Assembly: GCF_001426435.1 (NCBI RefSeq)
Contig: NZ_LMER01000019.1
Location: 1 to 64,000 of the forward strand
DNA length: 64,000 bases
Source: Angustibacter sp. Root456
GTDB lineage: Bacteria; Actinomycetota; Actinomycetes; Actinomycetales; Angustibacteraceae
Direction: 5' to 3'
The position numbers were made by a program, and so were the translations under genes. Under the pieces are notes generated by a model. That model was not told where the DNA came from, did not search any database, and was given only the letters and a program-made list of their open reading frames with translations. Positions 62,206 to 64,000 of this stretch are shown in pieces. Each line of letters opens with the position of its first letter. Positions within the stretch are counted from its first letter, which is position 1.

Positions 62206-63630
62206 TCAGGCGGGGCCGGAGCTCGCGGCGCGCACCGGCAGCACCACCAGTAGCGTGCCGGTCACGAGCAGCACCAGGCCGAGCAGCATCAGGGCTCCGC
62301 CGACCCACGGCAACGCGGGCAGCGTCGCGCCGGCGTCCAGGTCGGCGTCGACGCCACGGCTGGCGTCGGAGTTCATCACCACGAGGGCCCAGCTGCCCCG
62401 GGCGGGCGTCCAGGTGAGCTGCTGCTGGCCGGTGCCGCTGGCCTGCGCCACCCAGATGTCGAGGTCGCCCGGCGGCACGCGCGGCGCCGCGCCGGCGAGG
62501 TAGTCGTCGACCTGCGCTGCGGGCGCGACGCCGACGAACACCGCCGTCGCGGGGTCGCTCTGGGTGGCGGTGACCCGCAGGTCGCCGAGCAGGCGAGCGG
62601 GCCAGAAGCGGCCACCGGCGCTCGAGCCCTCCATGAGGACGTCGTCCGTGACGACCGCGTACCCGCTGCTGGTCACCGGGCCCACGTGCGTCATGAGGTA
62701 GCCGCCGCCGTCACGCATCGTGCGGTCGGCCACGACGCCGGCGAAGCCCGCGGTGAGCAGGCCGAGCGAGGCCAGTGCGAGCAGGACGCCGACGACGACG
62801 CTCACGACGCGTCCTGCCGTCCAGCGATCGAGCGGCGGGTGCGGCGGGTGCGGCGGCGGGGGGTTCACGGCCAGGGCCGGAGGCGGAGTCTCGGCCGGGG
62901 CCGGAGGTGCGGGGGGAGGGGCGCTGGTCAGCATCTCGTGCGCCCCGAGGTCGAGCCGGAACGGCGGGTACTGATCGGTCATCAGCGACGCGTAGGCGGC
63001 GACGCGCAGCGACCAGCGGTTCACTCCGAGCAGCAGGTCGTACACCGAGCGGGGGTAGCGGCCGGTCACGGCGAGGACGACCGCGGCGACGAGGACGAGG
63101 ATGCCCACGAGGCCGCTGCCCCACACCCAGCGCTCGGTGCCGTTCGCCTCGTAGGCGATCCACGCCCCCGACCCGAAGAACACGCCGACCACGAGGTAGT
63201 GCGGCAGCGCGAGCAGCCACCACTTCACCAGCGCCAGACCGCGTGACAGGTGCTCGGGGTAGTCGACCGTGAACCGTGCCGGGTAGTCGGGCACGTCGTC
63301 GAGCGTGAACGGCGGGTAGCGGTCGGTGGCCAGGGCGCCGTAGGAGTAGTAGGCGACCCGCCACGACCAGCGCAGCACCCCGACGTTGAAGTCGAAGATC
63401 GCCCGCGGGTAGCGCCCGGTGACGACGATCGCGAAGAACGCGACGACGCTGAGGACGACGAACGCCACCCACAAGAACGCCAGCACGATGTAGTGCGGCA
63501 GCGCCAGGAGCCACTTCACCAGCCAGAGCCAGCGCGACGGCGCCGGCTCGCTGTCGGCGTCGACGTGCACCGGGTAGCCCGGCGTCTGCGGCGCCGGCGG
63601 GGCGGTCGGGTACGTGGTGGCCGTCGTCAT
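62206..63630 (-). CDS. Membrane protein with two DUF4389 domains
   Basis: A 474-residue membrane protein. Two DUF4389 units (about 30-115 and 125-225) share the repeated pattern KWLLALPHYIVL ... VTGRYPRAIFDFNVGVLRWSWRV, each with two helices. A Pro-rich linker follows (about 235-270), then a helix, an extracytoplasmic segment of about 150 residues and a last helix. The function of DUF4389 is not established. It precedes the alpha/beta hydrolase gene by 8 bp and is likely co-transcribed with it. Confidence 0.8.
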   Translation of the reverse strand: MTTATTYPTAPPAPQTPGYPVHVDADSEPAPSRWLWLVKWLLALPHYIVLAFLWVAFVVLSVVAFFAIVVTGRYPRAIFDFNVGVLRWSWRVAYYSYGALATDRYPPFTLDDVPDYPARFTVDYPEHLSRGLALVKWWLLALPHYLVVGVFFGSGAWIAYEANGTERWVWGSGLVGILVLVAAVVLAVTGRYPRSVYDLLLGVNRWSLRVAAYASLMTDQYPPFRLDLGAHEMLTSAPPPAPPAPAETPPPALAVNPPPPHPPHPPLDRWTAGRVVSVVVGVLLALASLGLLTAGFAGVVADRTMRDGGGYLMTHVGPVTSSGYAVVTDDVLMEGSSAGGRFWPARLLGDLRVTATQSDPATAVFVGVAPAAQVDDYLAGAAPRVPPGDLDIWVAQASGTGQQQLTWTPARGSWALVVMNSDASRGVDADLDAGATLPALPWVGGALMLLGLVLLVTGTLLVVLPVRAASSGPA

Positions 63631-63660
63631 ACCTCCACGGTGCGACCGCCGCGTCGGCCC

Positions 63661-64000
63661 TCACTGAGGGCGAACGTCCCGTCGTCGGGCCGCCTTGGCG
63701 GCGGTGTCGGCGGCCAGCACGAGGGGCGGGGTGAGCAGCGCGAGGCCCCACCCGACGGGGGTGGGCAGCTGCCCTCGGAGCAGCTCCGGCAACGGGGGAA
63801 GGACGAGGAACACCAGCAGGGTCAACAGCTCCACGGCCACGGCGAGCAGCAGCAACCGGTTGCCGCGCAGGCCGGTGCGACCGACCCAGCGGCTCTCGCT
63901 GCGGCACGCGAAGGCGTTCGCGAGCTGCCCGAGCACGATGGCGGTGAACGCCGTGCCGGACGCCGTGGCGAGCAGCGTGGCCGAGGGTGCGACCCCGACG
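63661..64000 (-). CDS. Cation-transporting P-type ATPase, C-terminal part (cut by window end)
   Basis: The frame is open to the window edge, so only the last 113 residues are seen. They match the C-terminal membrane domain of cation-transporting P-type ATPases (TAFTAIVLGQLANAFACRSESRW, with helices before and after). The catalytic part lies outside the window. It would be a second cation ATPase besides the one at 49.6-52.1 kb. Confidence 0.75.
   Translation of the reverse strand, partial: VGVAPSATLLATASGTAFTAIVLGQLANAFACRSESRWVGRTGLRGNRLLLLAVAVELLTLLVFLVLPPLPELLRGQLPTPVGWGLALLTPPLVLAADTAAKAARRRDVRPQ

Overview
The window is high-GC, densely coded DNA from an actinomycete (Actinomycetota). Supporting signs are an LLM-family oxidoreductase of the F420-linked type, a maleylpyruvate-isomerase-type mycothiol-dependent protein, many GTG starts, TANNNT -10 boxes placed 6-7 nt before start codons (leaderless mRNAs), and long operons joined by ATGA/GTGA overlaps. 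The family or genus cannot be fixed from the sequence. I saw no rRNA, tRNA, CRISPR array, transposase or prophage gene.

Layout. 0-10 kb: an APC permease and a nitrilase-family amidase face a tightly coupled operon (gabT-type aminotransferase, aldehyde dehydrogenase, class III CoA-transferase, glutaryl-CoA dehydrogenase, then homocysteine methyltransferase) under a divergent PucR-type regulator. Together they could turn 5-aminovalerate (perhaps from 5-aminovaleramide) into glutarate, glutaryl-CoA and crotonyl-CoA. 10-24.5 kb: a ten-gene overlapping operon (peptide-type ABC importer, SnoaL-like protein, XRE-cupin regulator, LLM oxidoreductase, DUF885 hydrolase, TIGR04076 protein), a second DUF885 hydrolase, and a divergent pair made of a prolidase-type amidohydrolase and an unusual two-domain alpha/beta hydrolase. 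This looks like a peptide or peptide-like compound scavenging region. 24.5-33.6 kb: a 41-aa membrane microprotein, a second glutaryl-CoA dehydrogenase paralogue, a radical SAM/SPASM protein coupled to a protoporphyrinogen/coproporphyrinogen oxidase, a patatin, a PAS-EAL protein and an MFS transporter. Two copies of a palindromic intergenic element occur here.

33.6-40.7 kb: a flavinylated FMN-binding protein with a ferric-reductase-like membrane protein, divergent from a two-component system whose kinase start lies behind six 14-bp repeats that form a chain of ATGA-coupled mini-ORFs; then a DUF2231 membrane protein and a FtsX-type ABC exporter with its TetR regulator and a likely operator. 40.7-44.4 kb: a divergent sulfur-stress locus resembling the cst system (TauE/SafE permease, persulfide dioxygenase-rhodanese, rhodanese / thioredoxin, DUF302, CsoR-family sensor lacking the Cu-ligand His), with two 16-bp operators lying inside the two promoter spacers.

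44.4-64 kb: genes typical of a hypoxia/dormancy (DosR/DevR-like) regulon: three universal stress proteins, CDGSH protein, haem-oxygenase-like iron protein, sulfide:quinone reductase (frameshifted) with TusE- and DsrE-like partners, two cation P-type ATPases (one cut by the window edge), beta-CASP RNase, GNAT/acyl-CoA-ligase protein acetyltransferase and pyruvate phosphate dikinase. Boxes of the form GGGACC(N)xGGCCC or close to it precede at least four of these transcription units. No dosR/dosS gene lies in the window.
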